Numbered from the stretch's first letter, positions 44,602-51,737 are shown. The stretch is 64,000 nt of DNA from Agrobacterium tumefaciens (GCF_013318015.2 NZ_CP115841.1:620001-684000), one strand, 5' to 3'. Translations and numbers: made by a program. Notes: a model not told the origin generated them from the sequence alone.

Positions 44602-44956
44602 TTACTGCGGCAGGCTCGGCTTCGTCTGCGGCGCCTCCCTTGCCGTGGAATGCGGCATCCATCACCCGAACCACTAATGGGAAATTCTCTGCCGCGGGTC
44701 GATTCTCGACGTAGTTACGAACCAAGCGCAGCGCATCTGTAGGTTTCGTGCCCCCGCCAATCAGGCCGAGGCGCAGAATTTCGCGTGCGTCATTGAGATT
44801 GACGATGCCGGTGCGGACAGCGTGAAGCAGCGTCGCATACATAGAGCGATCCGTTGTTTTTTCCCATTCACTGGCCAAATCCCAGGTCAGTGCAAATTTA
44901 TACGTGCCGTCAGCAAAGTCTTCTTCGACGATTGCAAATGGTTGTGCTGTGGTCAT
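44594..44956 (-). CDS. Tail assembly chaperone, GTA gp10-like (Phage_TAC_11 type)
   Basis: A 120-residue protein with FAIVEEDFADGTYKFALTW, an N-terminal beta domain, then LNDAREILRLGLIGGGTKPTDALRLVRNYVENRP, the pattern of the chaperone that precedes the tape measure in gene transfer agents and related phages. ATG at 44956; overlaps the gp10-like start by eight bases. The major tail protein expected just upstream is missing; its place is taken by two opposite-strand cargo genes. Confidence 0.75.
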   Translation of the reverse strand: MTTAQPFAIVEEDFADGTYKFALTWDLASEWEKTTDRSMYATLLHAVRTGIVNLNDAREILRLGLIGGGTKPTDALRLVRNYVENRPAAENFPLVVRVMDAAFHGKGGAADEAEPAAVNG

Positions 44957-45052
44957 TTAGATTTTCCTTGTGGATTGTGGGCGGGTTGCATCGACGCGAC
45001 GAACTTCCACGGCAATACTTGCGAGAATTTAGCGCCAAGAGTTGGGGTCTCG

Positions 45053-45550
45053 ATGCCTAGTTGGCTCACAGATATGTTCTCGCGGGAGATAAGCTCTAAG
45101 ATTGCCCTGCCGATACTAGTCTTGTCGGCACTGACGCTTTTCGCTCCAAACGACTATGCGAAAATACTCGGGATAGACGGTTTCAGAAGCGAGTATAGGC
45201 TCTGGATCGGTGCGGCATTTGTGCTGTCCTCTTCGGCGTTGGTTACCAATGCCATCTGGAGCGCAGCAATTTTTCTAAAGCCGTGGGTAAGCGGATGGGT
45301 CTTTGTTCAAACGCACAAAAAAAACCTACACTCGCTCACATCGGACGAGAAGGCTATTCTCCGCCTGTTTATTATCGACGGAGAATCCACCGTCTACGAA
45401 GATGCCAACACTGGTGCGATAAATTTGCTTGTGAACAAGCATATCGCACACCGCGCAAGCAATTTGTCATTGAGAATGACTAGGTTTGCCTACATATTGC
45501 ACCCGTGGGCACGAGAGTATCTCGAAAAGAACCGAAGTCTTCTTGAATAA
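45053..45550 (+). CDS. Superinfection exclusion protein B (SieB)-like membrane protein
   Basis: A 165-residue inner-membrane protein. Two hydrophobic segments (IALPILVLSALTLFAP and YRLWIGAAFVLSSSALVTNAIW) flank DYAKILGIDGFRSEYR, followed by a cytosolic domain with SDEKAILRLFIIDGEST and TRFAYILHPWAREYLEKN. This layout matches the SieB family, with which prophages block development of other phages. ATG at 45053 with GGGG five bases upstream; the long in-frame extension to 44822 overlaps the chaperone gene and is rejected. It is a plus-strand 'moron' inside the minus-strand structural operon. Confidence 0.75.
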   Translation: MPSWLTDMFSREISSKIALPILVLSALTLFAPNDYAKILGIDGFRSEYRLWIGAAFVLSSSALVTNAIWSAAIFLKPWVSGWVFVQTHKKNLHSLTSDEKAILRLFIIDGESTVYEDANTGAINLLVNKHIAHRASNLSLRMTRFAYILHPWAREYLEKNRSLLE

Positions 45551-45611
45551 AATAGAGATGCGCAGCAAAGTAGGCATTTCGTAATTCATAATTGCATAGC
45601 AGGAGAGCAAC

Positions 45612-45824
45612 GTGTCGAACGCCGGATGGATATTTTATTTGGAAGACGGTATAGACCGGTACGTGGTTCATGTATCAGAACCGGATCGCAATGCAGCGGC
45701 GAACCTGATACCCGCAAATCTGCGAGGTCTAAATGTGACTAATGAGCAGATCATGAGCAAATCGTTGAACGATTTCTTTCCTCTACAGCCAGGAAAAGTA
45801 GCTGTGGGAAAATACCTCGTCTAA
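45612..45824 (+). CDS. Small hypothetical protein (70 aa), cargo
   Basis: Unrecognised soluble protein (begins MSNAGWIFYLEDGIDRYVVHVSEPDRNAA, ends GKVAVGKYLV). The start is GTG at 45612, six bases after AGGAG. It follows the SieB-like gene by 61 bases on the same strand and may be co-transcribed. About 240 bases without a gene follow, including a GC-rich imperfect hairpin around 45955-45983. Confidence 0.6.
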   Translation: MSNAGWIFYLEDGIDRYVVHVSEPDRNAAANLIPANLRGLNVTNEQIMSKSLNDFFPLQPGKVAVGKYLV

Positions 45825-46067
45825 CGATTTTCCATCATAGAGGCCGGCGCTATGTGTCGAAAACCCTTTTGGCGCGGCTGTGCATACTGGTAAGTTCCTC
45901 TCGATCAGTCTCACACTTAGCTCGATTGGCGTAAGCCAAAAAACTCAATGATTTCTCGCACGCGCGCTTGCGCACGCGCGAGGCAAAAATCTGTGTTTGC
46001 ATTAAAAGTGCATTCCCCCGCCGGTCCGCAGCTGAGGGGTCTTGGACTTTTTGACCACCCCGGTGGG

Positions 46068-46301
46068 TCAGAGGTACGCTGCCTCACCCCACGTCGTCAC
46101 CTCGCGGACGTTTACTGCCCTTGCTCGACCGTCCATTCCCGTGACGCGGTCATAGTCAAATCGCTGGCCGATGCGTGGCGCATCATGATCCGGCATACTT
46201 GTGATGTGGACAAAGTCGCCGCCCTTCTCGCGTGCGCCTTCCTCTTGGATGAAACCGAAACCGCGATCGGTCATCCACTTTATGATCTTGCCTGATGGCA
46301 T
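46068..46301 (-). CDS. Cold-shock domain protein
   Basis: A 77-residue single cold-shock domain: SGKIIKWMTDRGFGFIQEE with RNP1-like RGFGFI, then GGDFVHITSM as RNP2-like. Such proteins bind single-stranded nucleic acid. The sequence differs from housekeeping CspA in its RNP2 (FVHIT) and its basic end, and it stands within the structural operon, so it is probably a phage gene. ATG at 46301 with GAGGAC seven bases upstream. Confidence 0.85.
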   Translation of the reverse strand: MPSGKIIKWMTDRGFGFIQEEGAREKGGDFVHITSMPDHDAPRIGQRFDYDRVTGMDGRARAVNVREVTTWGEAAYL

Positions 46302-46365
46302 TGTTCAGTCCTCATACGTGGTAAAGGGTGGATCTTTAGATGGCTGAGCGAACAGTGCGTCGCAA

Positions 46366-46614
46366 TCAGATCAACTGTTTGGCGCGAAGGCGCTTGATGC
46401 GAGCGGCAAGCTCTTCATCTGTCTCTGGCTTGATGATCGCCTCAGTGACAAGGACAGTGCCGTGATCCATCTCGAATGGCCCGCCTTCTTCTGCCTGCGG
46501 ATCATCCTTGCCGAGCTCTTCTTCAAGCATTTCGGTTGCCATCTGAAAGGCTGCACGGAAGCCTTCAAGATAAGACTTTACATGCGCTGTTACATCGAGG
46601 CGTGTTGCTTCCAT
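46366..46614 (-). CDS. Hypothetical phage protein (82 aa)
   Basis: Unrecognised acidic helical protein (FRAAFQMATEMLEEELGKDDPQAEEGG, then DEELAARIKRLRAKQLI). ATG at 46614 with GGAGA six bases upstream. It begins just after the terminator-like hairpin that follows the capsid gene, so it is expressed by read-through or from its own promoter. Confidence 0.6.
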   Translation of the reverse strand: MEATRLDVTAHVKSYLEGFRAAFQMATEMLEEELGKDDPQAEEGGPFEMDHGTVLVTEAIIKPETDEELAARIKRLRAKQLI

Positions 46615-46623
46615 GTGCTTCTC

Positions 46624-46670
46624 CAAAAAAGAAAAAGGGGTGGCCTGCTGCCGGTGCTCAGCAGCAGGCC
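46624..46670 (-). terminator. Strong hairpin/terminator after the capsid gene
   Basis: On the minus strand GGCCTGCTGC and GCAGCAGGCC form a perfect 10-bp stem, followed by ACCCCTTTTTCTTTTTT. Located between the capsid stop (46718) and the next gene, it would favour capsid over downstream expression. Confidence 0.8.
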
Positions 46671-46717
46671 GGTGATAGCGCGGCCACTCATATCGACGCT
46701 ATCTGGATGCTTGGCGA

Positions 46718-47815
46718 TTAGGCCTCGAAGTCACCGGCGACCAGAGACTCTGGGCGATAGACCGCCAGAGCCAGACGTTCTTCAATGCGCGCAGTCGCCA
46801 TGTTCTTCTCGAAGTCGTCAGCGTTTTCTGTGCTGATTTCGAAAGTAACCTGCTGTCGGTCGAAGACCTGCGCGGCAGTAGCGAGTGCACCCACAAGGAA
46901 CTGGCCGGCTGGCATGGCGGTGGTGTCGACAATCGGCAGGCGCCAGATGCGGCCCGAGCCGCCTTCCACCGGGTCAACGATGATATAGTTGCCGCCGGCG
47001 TCTTTCGTCAGCTCGAGCTCGGCCAGATCGTCCGGGTTCATGACGATGCCGGTTGCGGTATACTCGGCGCGACGCACCTGCTGGATGGCGCGGCGAATGG
47101 TGTCGACGCGAGTGTCGCCGGTATGGCGTAGGCTGTCGTCGAATTCGGTCGCCTGGGGAATAAGGCCAAGGATATTCTGGCCAGTGCCGCTACCAAACAG
47201 AAGCTGCTGCTCCTCGACCAGCTTCAAGCCGGTTGTGCCACGCAGATCCAGATAGGAGACCAGCCCGGCGACGTCATCAAGCATCTGCTTGGAGAGTTTG
47301 AAGAGGTGCGCAATGGTCCGAACCGACGCGGTCTTCAGGTCGAACGTGATGTCAGAATAGGGCTTTTGCGTAGTCTCGGCGACAGGTGCCGCGTTATTGG
47401 TGAAGCCGGTTTCCTGTACGAATTCGATCGAGCCGGCAGTGGTCTTGCCGGGCGCGATGAGGTCACGCACCGTGAGAACACGCTGGGCTGGTGCGACTAT
47501 GCCGGGGCGGCGATCGGCGGGGACAAGAGAAGTGCCCTGCGAGCGACCAGTGCCGACGGTCGTGTTTCCTGATGTGATGGCGGCAGATTCGACATAAGCG
47601 CGGCCACGATTGGCGCCACCGTTCAACTCCTTGAAGGCCGGCGTGTTGACCAGCGCTGTTGCCAGGCTTTCGCCCGTGGCGAAGTTGTCGTTGGCGTGGC
47701 CGTCCATACGGGCGAAGCTCTTTTCAAGGCCGGAAATTCGCTCAGACAGGTCGGTTGTGGCGGTGTTGAAAGCGGAGCCAAGCTGCTCGATTTTTGCAGC
47801 GATATTGTCAGTCAT
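46718..47815 (-). CDS. HK97-fold major capsid protein
   Basis: A 365-residue phage capsid subunit. The N-terminal 45 residues are coiled coil (AAKIEQLGSAFNTATTDLSERISGLEKSFARM), a scaffold/delta-like domain that is short for the family. The core has VLTVRDLIAPGKTTAGSIEFVQETGFTNNAAPVAE, TIAHLFKLSKQMLDDVAGLVSYLDLR and the C-terminal RIEERLALAVYRPESLVAGDF typical of the family. No capsid maturation protease is encoded nearby. ATG abuts the upstream gene stop (TGAATG). Confidence 0.92.
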   Translation of the reverse strand: MTDNIAAKIEQLGSAFNTATTDLSERISGLEKSFARMDGHANDNFATGESLATALVNTPAFKELNGGANRGRAYVESAAITSGNTTVGTGRSQGTSLVPADRRPGIVAPAQRVLTVRDLIAPGKTTAGSIEFVQETGFTNNAAPVAETTQKPYSDITFDLKTASVRTIAHLFKLSKQMLDDVAGLVSYLDLRGTTGLKLVEEQQLLFGSGTGQNILGLIPQATEFDDSLRHTGDTRVDTIRRAIQQVRRAEYTATGIVMNPDDLAELELTKDAGGNYIIVDPVEGGSGRIWRLPIVDTTAMPAGQFLVGALATAAQVFDRQQVTFEISTENADDFEKNMATARIEERLALAVYRPESLVAGDFEA

Positions 47816-48103
47816 TCAGGTGTCCTTTTCGACATAGGAGAACGCGCCGAGGTAGGCAAGCATGTGCGGCAGATACGTTCGTCCGGGTTTGTCTGTGTTG
47901 GCGGCATTCCATGCGTCGATTTCGACGACGTGCCGCTTGGCTTGGCGGTATAGATCGCGATGCGCAGCGATCTGTTCGGGTGTCCGGTGCTTTTGGATGG
48001 CTTCTTCGATTGCAGCGGCAACGGGGTTGGCTGAAACTTCAGCCTTCTTTGTCGCTGCCTCCACTCGAATTTCTGCGAGCAGGCGCGTAACTTCAGACGT
48101 CAT
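47816..48103 (-). CDS. Hypothetical phage protein (95 aa)
   Basis: Unrecognised, helical (begins MTSEVTRLLAEIRVEAATKK; ends LGAFSYVEKDT). ATG at 48103 overlaps the stop of the 48100-48594 gene (ATGA), and its own stop abuts the capsid start, so it is translationally coupled on both sides. Its position just before the capsid gene is where a protease or scaffold would lie, but no Ser-His-Lys/Asp protease pattern is seen. Confidence 0.6.
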   Translation of the reverse strand: MTSEVTRLLAEIRVEAATKKAEVSANPVAAAIEEAIQKHRTPEQIAAHRDLYRQAKRHVVEIDAWNAANTDKPGRTYLPHMLAYLGAFSYVEKDT

Positions 48104-48594
48104 TGCGCAGCCCGCCATTCTTTCGCCAGCGCTTCGAACGCGGGACCGGCAACAAGCGCCTGCTTCACAGCGCCGGTTGTCTGCGTGGCACCGAAAACGG
48201 CATGGACGCCTTGGCCGCAGACATCGGCGAGAATATCGACGCCCGGGTTTTCCAGATCATTGCGCAGCACAATGCTCTTGATGACCGGGAAAAACGGGTT
48301 TGACCGGCCGCCGTCGAACGCGGCTGCAATAGCCTCAACGAGCGACATGCAGAGCCTTGGGGAATGGATACGGGCAAACTTGTCGACGCTTTCGCCTACT
48401 GAGCCGAGACCGTTGTCGGCCAGCACGGCGATAAGTAGCCGCGCCATCTGGTCAGCGGAGAGGGGTGGATAGGTGCGTCCTACGGCCTTGGGCAGAACGC
48501 CGGCATCCGCAGCACGTTGCGCCAATGAAGTGACGCGACCTAGGCCAATGCCGAGGGTCTTTGAAATGGCAAAGCATGCCGCAGCTTTTCGCAC
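48100..48594 (-). CDS. Hypothetical phage protein, first gene of the structural operon (164 aa)
   Basis: Not assigned. The N-terminal part (AISKTLGIGLGRVTSLAQRAADAGVLPKAVGRTYPPLS) looks like a helix-turn-helix or DNA-contact region, followed by a helical domain. It could be a small-terminase-like or regulatory protein; the evidence does not separate these. The start is GTG at 48594, five bases after AAAGGAGG, a strong site. A palindrome at 48607-48624 lies directly upstream. Confidence 0.6.
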   Translation of the reverse strand: MRKAAACFAISKTLGIGLGRVTSLAQRAADAGVLPKAVGRTYPPLSADQMARLLIAVLADNGLGSVGESVDKFARIHSPRLCMSLVEAIAAAFDGGRSNPFFPVIKSIVLRNDLENPGVDILADVCGQGVHAVFGATQTTGAVKQALVAGPAFEALAKEWRAAQ

Positions 48595-48606
48595 GGTCGC
48601 CTCCTT

Positions 48607-48624
48607 TCATTTTTGGAAATGAAT
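48607..48624. promoter_or_regulatory. Palindromic site upstream of the structural operon
   Basis: TTCATTT-TTGG-AAATGAA, a perfect 7-bp inverted repeat with a four-base spacer, sits 13 bases upstream of the GTG start and touches the ribosome-binding site. It could be an operator for late gene control. Confidence 0.45.
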
Positions 48625-48649
48625 GTTTTGGGTGTTTAAAAAATCGCAG

Positions 48650-48691
48650 GCGCTCTGCCGGTCGTCGAGGAGACAGACGTCGGCAGAGCGC
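48650..48691 (-). terminator. Terminator-like hairpin between replication and structural modules
   Basis: GCGCTCTGCCG and CGGCAGAGCGC form a perfect 11-bp stem with a 20-base loop; on the minus strand CTGCGATTTTTT follows. It separates structural genes from upstream transcription. Confidence 0.7.
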
Positions 48692-48817
48692 GCGATCGAA
48701 CCGCGATACCACTCGCGGGATTTCAGGGTGGCAGTACATCCGTGCGCACCATGATTGGAAACTGGGGTGAGCTACCGCGCGCGGCAACCCACCATCACGG
48801 CAGTGACGGCTGCCGGA

Positions 48818-48846
48818 AATGATAAAGGCCCGCATCGCTGCGAGCC
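48818..48846 (-). terminator. Terminator after the 48888-49670 gene
   Basis: On the minus strand GGCTCGCA-GCGA-TGCGGGCC with one T-G pair, then TTTATCATTT, about 40 bases past the stop codon. Confidence 0.7.
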
Positions 48847-48887
48847 TCTCTCTCTTATACCCTGTAGCGCGGGGAAATGGGGTACCC

Positions 48888-49670
48888 CTATGCGGCGAGC
48901 CTGTCTTGAGCACGCCAATGGCGATCCACAATCCCGAGGCCGTCGAATATCCTGGCGCGCGCCTCACCTTTGGCTCCTTTGCTCCCTGCGCCGAGCCGCT
49001 TGCCGATTTCGTCGAGCGTCATGCCGTCGACGACCGACCACTCGAAAGCTTCAAGGATGGCCGGGACATAAGCCAGCTTGGCGCGAAGGATCGCTAGTTC
49101 TCGCTTTGCATCGATCGCCGCCAGGATTGGCCAGTCGCCGTTCCACTTCTTAGGCACCGGTGCCGCAAGCTTGCGGGTGGTCTCGCCGGCAGATGTCTTT
49201 TTGGTTGGCGCGGTGTCAGGGTTCGCCTTCTTGCCTGTCACGACCTTAACGCCTTTTGACCGGCCTTCTGCATCTTGGTTCTCTACGAAGAAGAGGTTTT
49301 CGCATTCCTTGCCGATCAACTGCGTCGGCCGCGAAGCGGTGTCGTGCAGGTCTCGGTACCGACCTGCGAGCGAAAGGAAGTAGTCTTTGCCTTCGGTTCG
49401 CAAAAGCTTCTGCAGCGGCCAATCGGCATTGTCATTGGCCGCTTGGCCGTCGAAGCCATTGGAGGCGTACCAGGCGGTTCCGTTCGCGCGAAACCTCTCC
49501 ACCTCGTCGTGAGGCGCAACCGACAAGAAAATTTTCGGTAAGGGATCTCCTGCTATGAGCACGACGTCTCCGCGCTTCATGCGCGCGCGTCTTGGCGACC
49601 ATTCGCCAGCATCGAGAGAAATTGCAGTCGGCGTGTCGCGCCGGTCAAAAACCGGATTGTCTTTTTCCAT
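48888..49670 (-). CDS. Hypothetical phage protein with C-terminal helix-turn-helix-like region (260 aa)
   Basis: Family not recognised. The C-terminal third (AILEAFEWSVVDGMTLDEIGKRLGAGSKGAKGEARARIFDGL) resembles a sigma-region-4-like helix-turn-helix, with TLDEIGKRLG as the helix pair. A Lys/Thr-rich linker precedes it, and the N-terminal domain has DVVLIAGDPLPKIFLSVAPHDEVERFRANG. It may regulate the structural operon, whose control region lies downstream. ATG at 49670 with AAGGTG nine bases upstream. It is flanked by terminators and stands alone. Confidence 0.6.
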   Translation of the reverse strand: MEKDNPVFDRRDTPTAISLDAGEWSPRRARMKRGDVVLIAGDPLPKIFLSVAPHDEVERFRANGTAWYASNGFDGQAANDNADWPLQKLLRTEGKDYFLSLAGRYRDLHDTASRPTQLIGKECENLFFVENQDAEGRSKGVKVVTGKKANPDTAPTKKTSAGETTRKLAAPVPKKWNGDWPILAAIDAKRELAILRAKLAYVPAILEAFEWSVVDGMTLDEIGKRLGAGSKGAKGEARARIFDGLGIVDRHWRAQDRLAA

Positions 49671-49954
49671 TAGGCCGTCACCTTATGAAAGAGGGTGTTG
49701 AGAGCTGCATACCGACAAGATGTCGGACACACATACTTTCCGAGAGAGGCGCGAAAACGGGTAGTCGATTTGAGAATATTTTTTGATGTCTACCGCAGAT
49801 GTATAATTGAAATATATCCAGTAAAATTATACGCCATAACGAATTATGTAAGAAGTTATATTATTCGCTGTGAGTAAAAACCTAGATCGCTGAATTTCTG
49901 TTGCTTTACAGCAATCATACGAAGATAATTCCCTTGGTATAACGGAGATTCGCT
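49671..49954. promoter_or_regulatory. AT-rich divergent promoter region upstream of the cargo operon
   Basis: About 284 bases between divergent genes. CCGACAAGATGTCGG (49712-49726) is a perfect 6-bp inverted repeat with a three-base spacer, 42 bases upstream of the 49670 start. The stretch 49770-49900 is strongly AT-rich with several TATAAT-like hexamers (TATAAT at 49801, TTATATTATT near 49857), unlike the rest of the element. Confidence 0.55.
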
Positions 49955-50233
49955 ATGGCAGATGTGCTTGTGACATGTATCAATAAAAAAGATCGAAACA
50001 GCAGCCACGAGGGTATTACTCATCTAGGCAATCCGAATGCTGGTGGTGGTTGGAAGTGGACGAGGGCTGAGGTCATTGCTTCAATCGAAGCGAAGACAAA
50101 TACCTTCTACACTTATGTAAACGGAAACCGCGGCGACATTGGTGTCGTTAATGGGCAGAACGGGAAGTACGTAAGGACTTACGCAGACGGAAAATGGAAT
50201 GACAACCTGTTGTCGCTTCCAGAGTGCAACTGA
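49955..50233 (+). CDS. DUF3892 domain protein, first gene of a four-gene cargo operon
   Basis: A 92-residue protein that fits the DUF3892 pattern: VTCINKKDRNSSHEGITHLG, then GGGWKWTRAEVIASIEAKTNTFYTYVNGNRGDIGVV and a C-terminal LLSLPEC. The function of the family is unknown. ATG at 49955 with GGAG seven bases upstream, behind an AT-rich promoter region. Genes at 50254, 50404 and 50853 follow with very tight spacing, so the four are probably one transcript. Confidence 0.8.
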   Translation: MADVLVTCINKKDRNSSHEGITHLGNPNAGGGWKWTRAEVIASIEAKTNTFYTYVNGNRGDIGVVNGQNGKYVRTYADGKWNDNLLSLPECN

Positions 50234-50253
50234 TTTTTTTGGATGCAAGTAAA

Positions 50254-50403
50254 ATGTCGAACGACAAAAAAACTTCAATTCCCGCTAATAAGCAAACCGG
50301 ACGCGTCACTCAAGACGGTGTCAAAAACACCCAGCAAAAATCTTTTTCCACTGCTGGTAATAAGGACAAAATCGCAAAGCCAAAACCAGGGGGTGGCCGC
50401 TAG
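50254..50403 (+). CDS. Small basic Lys/Gly-rich protein (49 aa), cargo operon
   Basis: A short hydrophilic product (begins MSNDKKTSIPANKQTGR, ends KDKIAKPKPGGGR) with many Lys, Asn and Gln and no hydrophobic core, probably disordered. GGA lies about ten bases before the ATG. Its TAG stop directly abuts the TTG start of the next gene, which argues for real translation and coupling. No family recognised. Confidence 0.55.
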   Translation: MSNDKKTSIPANKQTGRVTQDGVKNTQQKSFSTAGNKDKIAKPKPGGGR

Positions 50404-50856
50404 TTGATTCAGTGGTTGGCTTCTTCAGAAAACTTGTCATGGCTGGCGAATACCGTAACAGCAGTCGGCCTGCCAATCGGTTTGTTGGGCTTGCTGGCCG
50501 TAACGATCCAAATGCGTAATGATCGGTTAGCTGTTTCGGCTGCTGCAATTGGCCAGATGCGATCTGATATAATGGATCGCGTTGACCGCATCCACCAGGC
50601 GCAAAAGAGCGGAAACGTCACTTTATGGGAAAGCGAGTTCGGTGAGCTCGCTAATGATCTCGAGATGGCCTGCGCCATCTATCTCGACGGGCAGATGGCA
50701 GGACGCACTGGTAGGCTTGCGAAAAACATGATCACCGATTTCTTGAATATGATCAACGAAGACGACGACTTGCGAGATGAGCTAGATCGGCTCGTACATG
50801 CGAAACATACATTCCAAAATATCCGAGACTTCCGATCAAAATCGAGGCGACCATGA
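50404..50856 (+). CDS. Single-pass membrane protein (150 aa), cargo operon
   Basis: Unrecognised. One N-terminal membrane segment, VTAVGLPIGLLGLLAVTIQM, then a cytosolic helical domain with heptad-like stretches (RSDIMDRVDRIHQAQKSGN, DDDLRDELDRLVHAKHTFQN). The start is TTG at 50404, immediately after the upstream TAG and following an AGGGGGTGG tract. The stop overlaps the next ATG (ATGA). Topology suits a membrane-anchored effector or sensor. Confidence 0.7.
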   Translation: MIQWLASSENLSWLANTVTAVGLPIGLLGLLAVTIQMRNDRLAVSAAAIGQMRSDIMDRVDRIHQAQKSGNVTLWESEFGELANDLEMACAIYLDGQMAGRTGRLAKNMITDFLNMINEDDDLRDELDRLVHAKHTFQNIRDFRSKSRRP

Positions 50857-51353
50857 TACGATCAAGAGCTCTCCGAAGAACACCAGTCGACGACCTTGTG
50901 CCGGGTGATCTGTTCCGTTTCAGTTATGGATCTGGAGCAGTATTGGCGCTTTTTTTGGAACGTGTCGAAGGTGAAGCGCCAAGGGTGGGGATACTTCAAG
51001 GCGCAGACTTCAAAACCAACATGATCTGGCTAGATTACAATGGCGGGCCGCGTGAATGTCTTTCCTACGGAAGTGAGTGGCTGCTTGAAGAGGAGCACGG
51101 ATCCGAAACCTATTGTGGGGAACGACAATCAAGGGGAAAGGCACGCCTCTATATTGATACCCCCGGCCTGGTCATGGTGTTCGGTCCATCGAACGGAAAC
51201 ATCTTCGGCTTTAACTTTGTGATTGACCTACAATCAAGCGCCTCGTTCAAATTAACCCCGGATGCCGCGCCGATATTAGGATGGAAAATTTGGGAGAACG
51301 AAGCTCACCGTGACAGCGGTAATGCGCCGTTGTTTGATACCGAGAACCCCTGA
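50853..51353 (+). CDS. Hypothetical beta-rich protein (166 aa), cargo operon
   Basis: No family recognised. Mostly beta strands with PVDDLVPGDLFRFSYGSGAVLALFLERV at the start and GNIFGFNFVIDLQSS late; no membrane segment or catalytic motif is obvious. The ATG overlaps the previous stop by four bases, so expression depends on the operon. It converges with the 51420-51737 gene across 66 bases that include TGGCAAAAATTGCCA (51401-51415). Confidence 0.7.
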   Translation: MIRSRALRRTPVDDLVPGDLFRFSYGSGAVLALFLERVEGEAPRVGILQGADFKTNMIWLDYNGGPRECLSYGSEWLLEEEHGSETYCGERQSRGKARLYIDTPGLVMVFGPSNGNIFGFNFVIDLQSSASFKLTPDAAPILGWKIWENEAHRDSGNAPLFDTENP

Positions 51354-51419
51354 CGTTCTCTCTCGGGCATGTGGTCCGTCATTTTCGCCATAGCCAGTCA
51401 TGGCAAAAATTGCCACAAC

Positions 51420-51737
51420 TCAGTTATTAGGAATTTCCGAACCACTTCCTTGTTGGAAGTGGTTGCTGGTCACACTGCGGGCACCGCCAAGAGCGCTGTC
51501 GCCGGTGAACCGCTTGCCGCAGTCACTGCATTTGCACATGTATCCACCGGGCGCGAACCCAGCGGTGTTGTCATTGGCTTCGATCCTTCCAAGGGCGTCC
51601 GCAACGGCATTGGCCAGCATGTGCAATTCATGCACAAGCTCGCTCTTTTCCTCATGGAAGCGGAACGGATCCCGGTGGCTTGGCGCAAGCCGCGCCAGCC
51701 GGTTGGCCAGCGCGTGAAAGTCGTTGGCTATGTTCAT
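51420..51737 (-). CDS. Small phage protein with zinc-ribbon-like half site (105 aa)
   Basis: Helical N-terminus (MNIANDFHALANRLARLAPSH) and a Cys cluster YMCKCSDCGKRFTG that resembles the first half of a zinc ribbon. The second Cys pair is not visible, so the domain may be truncated or may use another ligand. ATG at 51737 overlaps the stop of the upstream replication gene (ATGA), marking it as the last gene of the replication unit. Confidence 0.6.
   Translation of the reverse strand: MNIANDFHALANRLARLAPSHRDPFRFHEEKSELVHELHMLANAVADALGRIEANDNTAGFAPGGYMCKCSDCGKRFTGDSALGGARSVTSNHFQQGSGSEIPNN

Noticed and set aside
44822..45052. N-terminal extension of the SieB-like protein
   Set aside because: It overlaps the chaperone gene antisense, lacks membrane or family features, and the ATG at 45053 has a proper ribosome-binding site.
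48452..48967. 171-codon minus-strand frame overlapping two phage genes
   Set aside because: Covers terminator hairpins and overlaps two better-supported genes in another frame.
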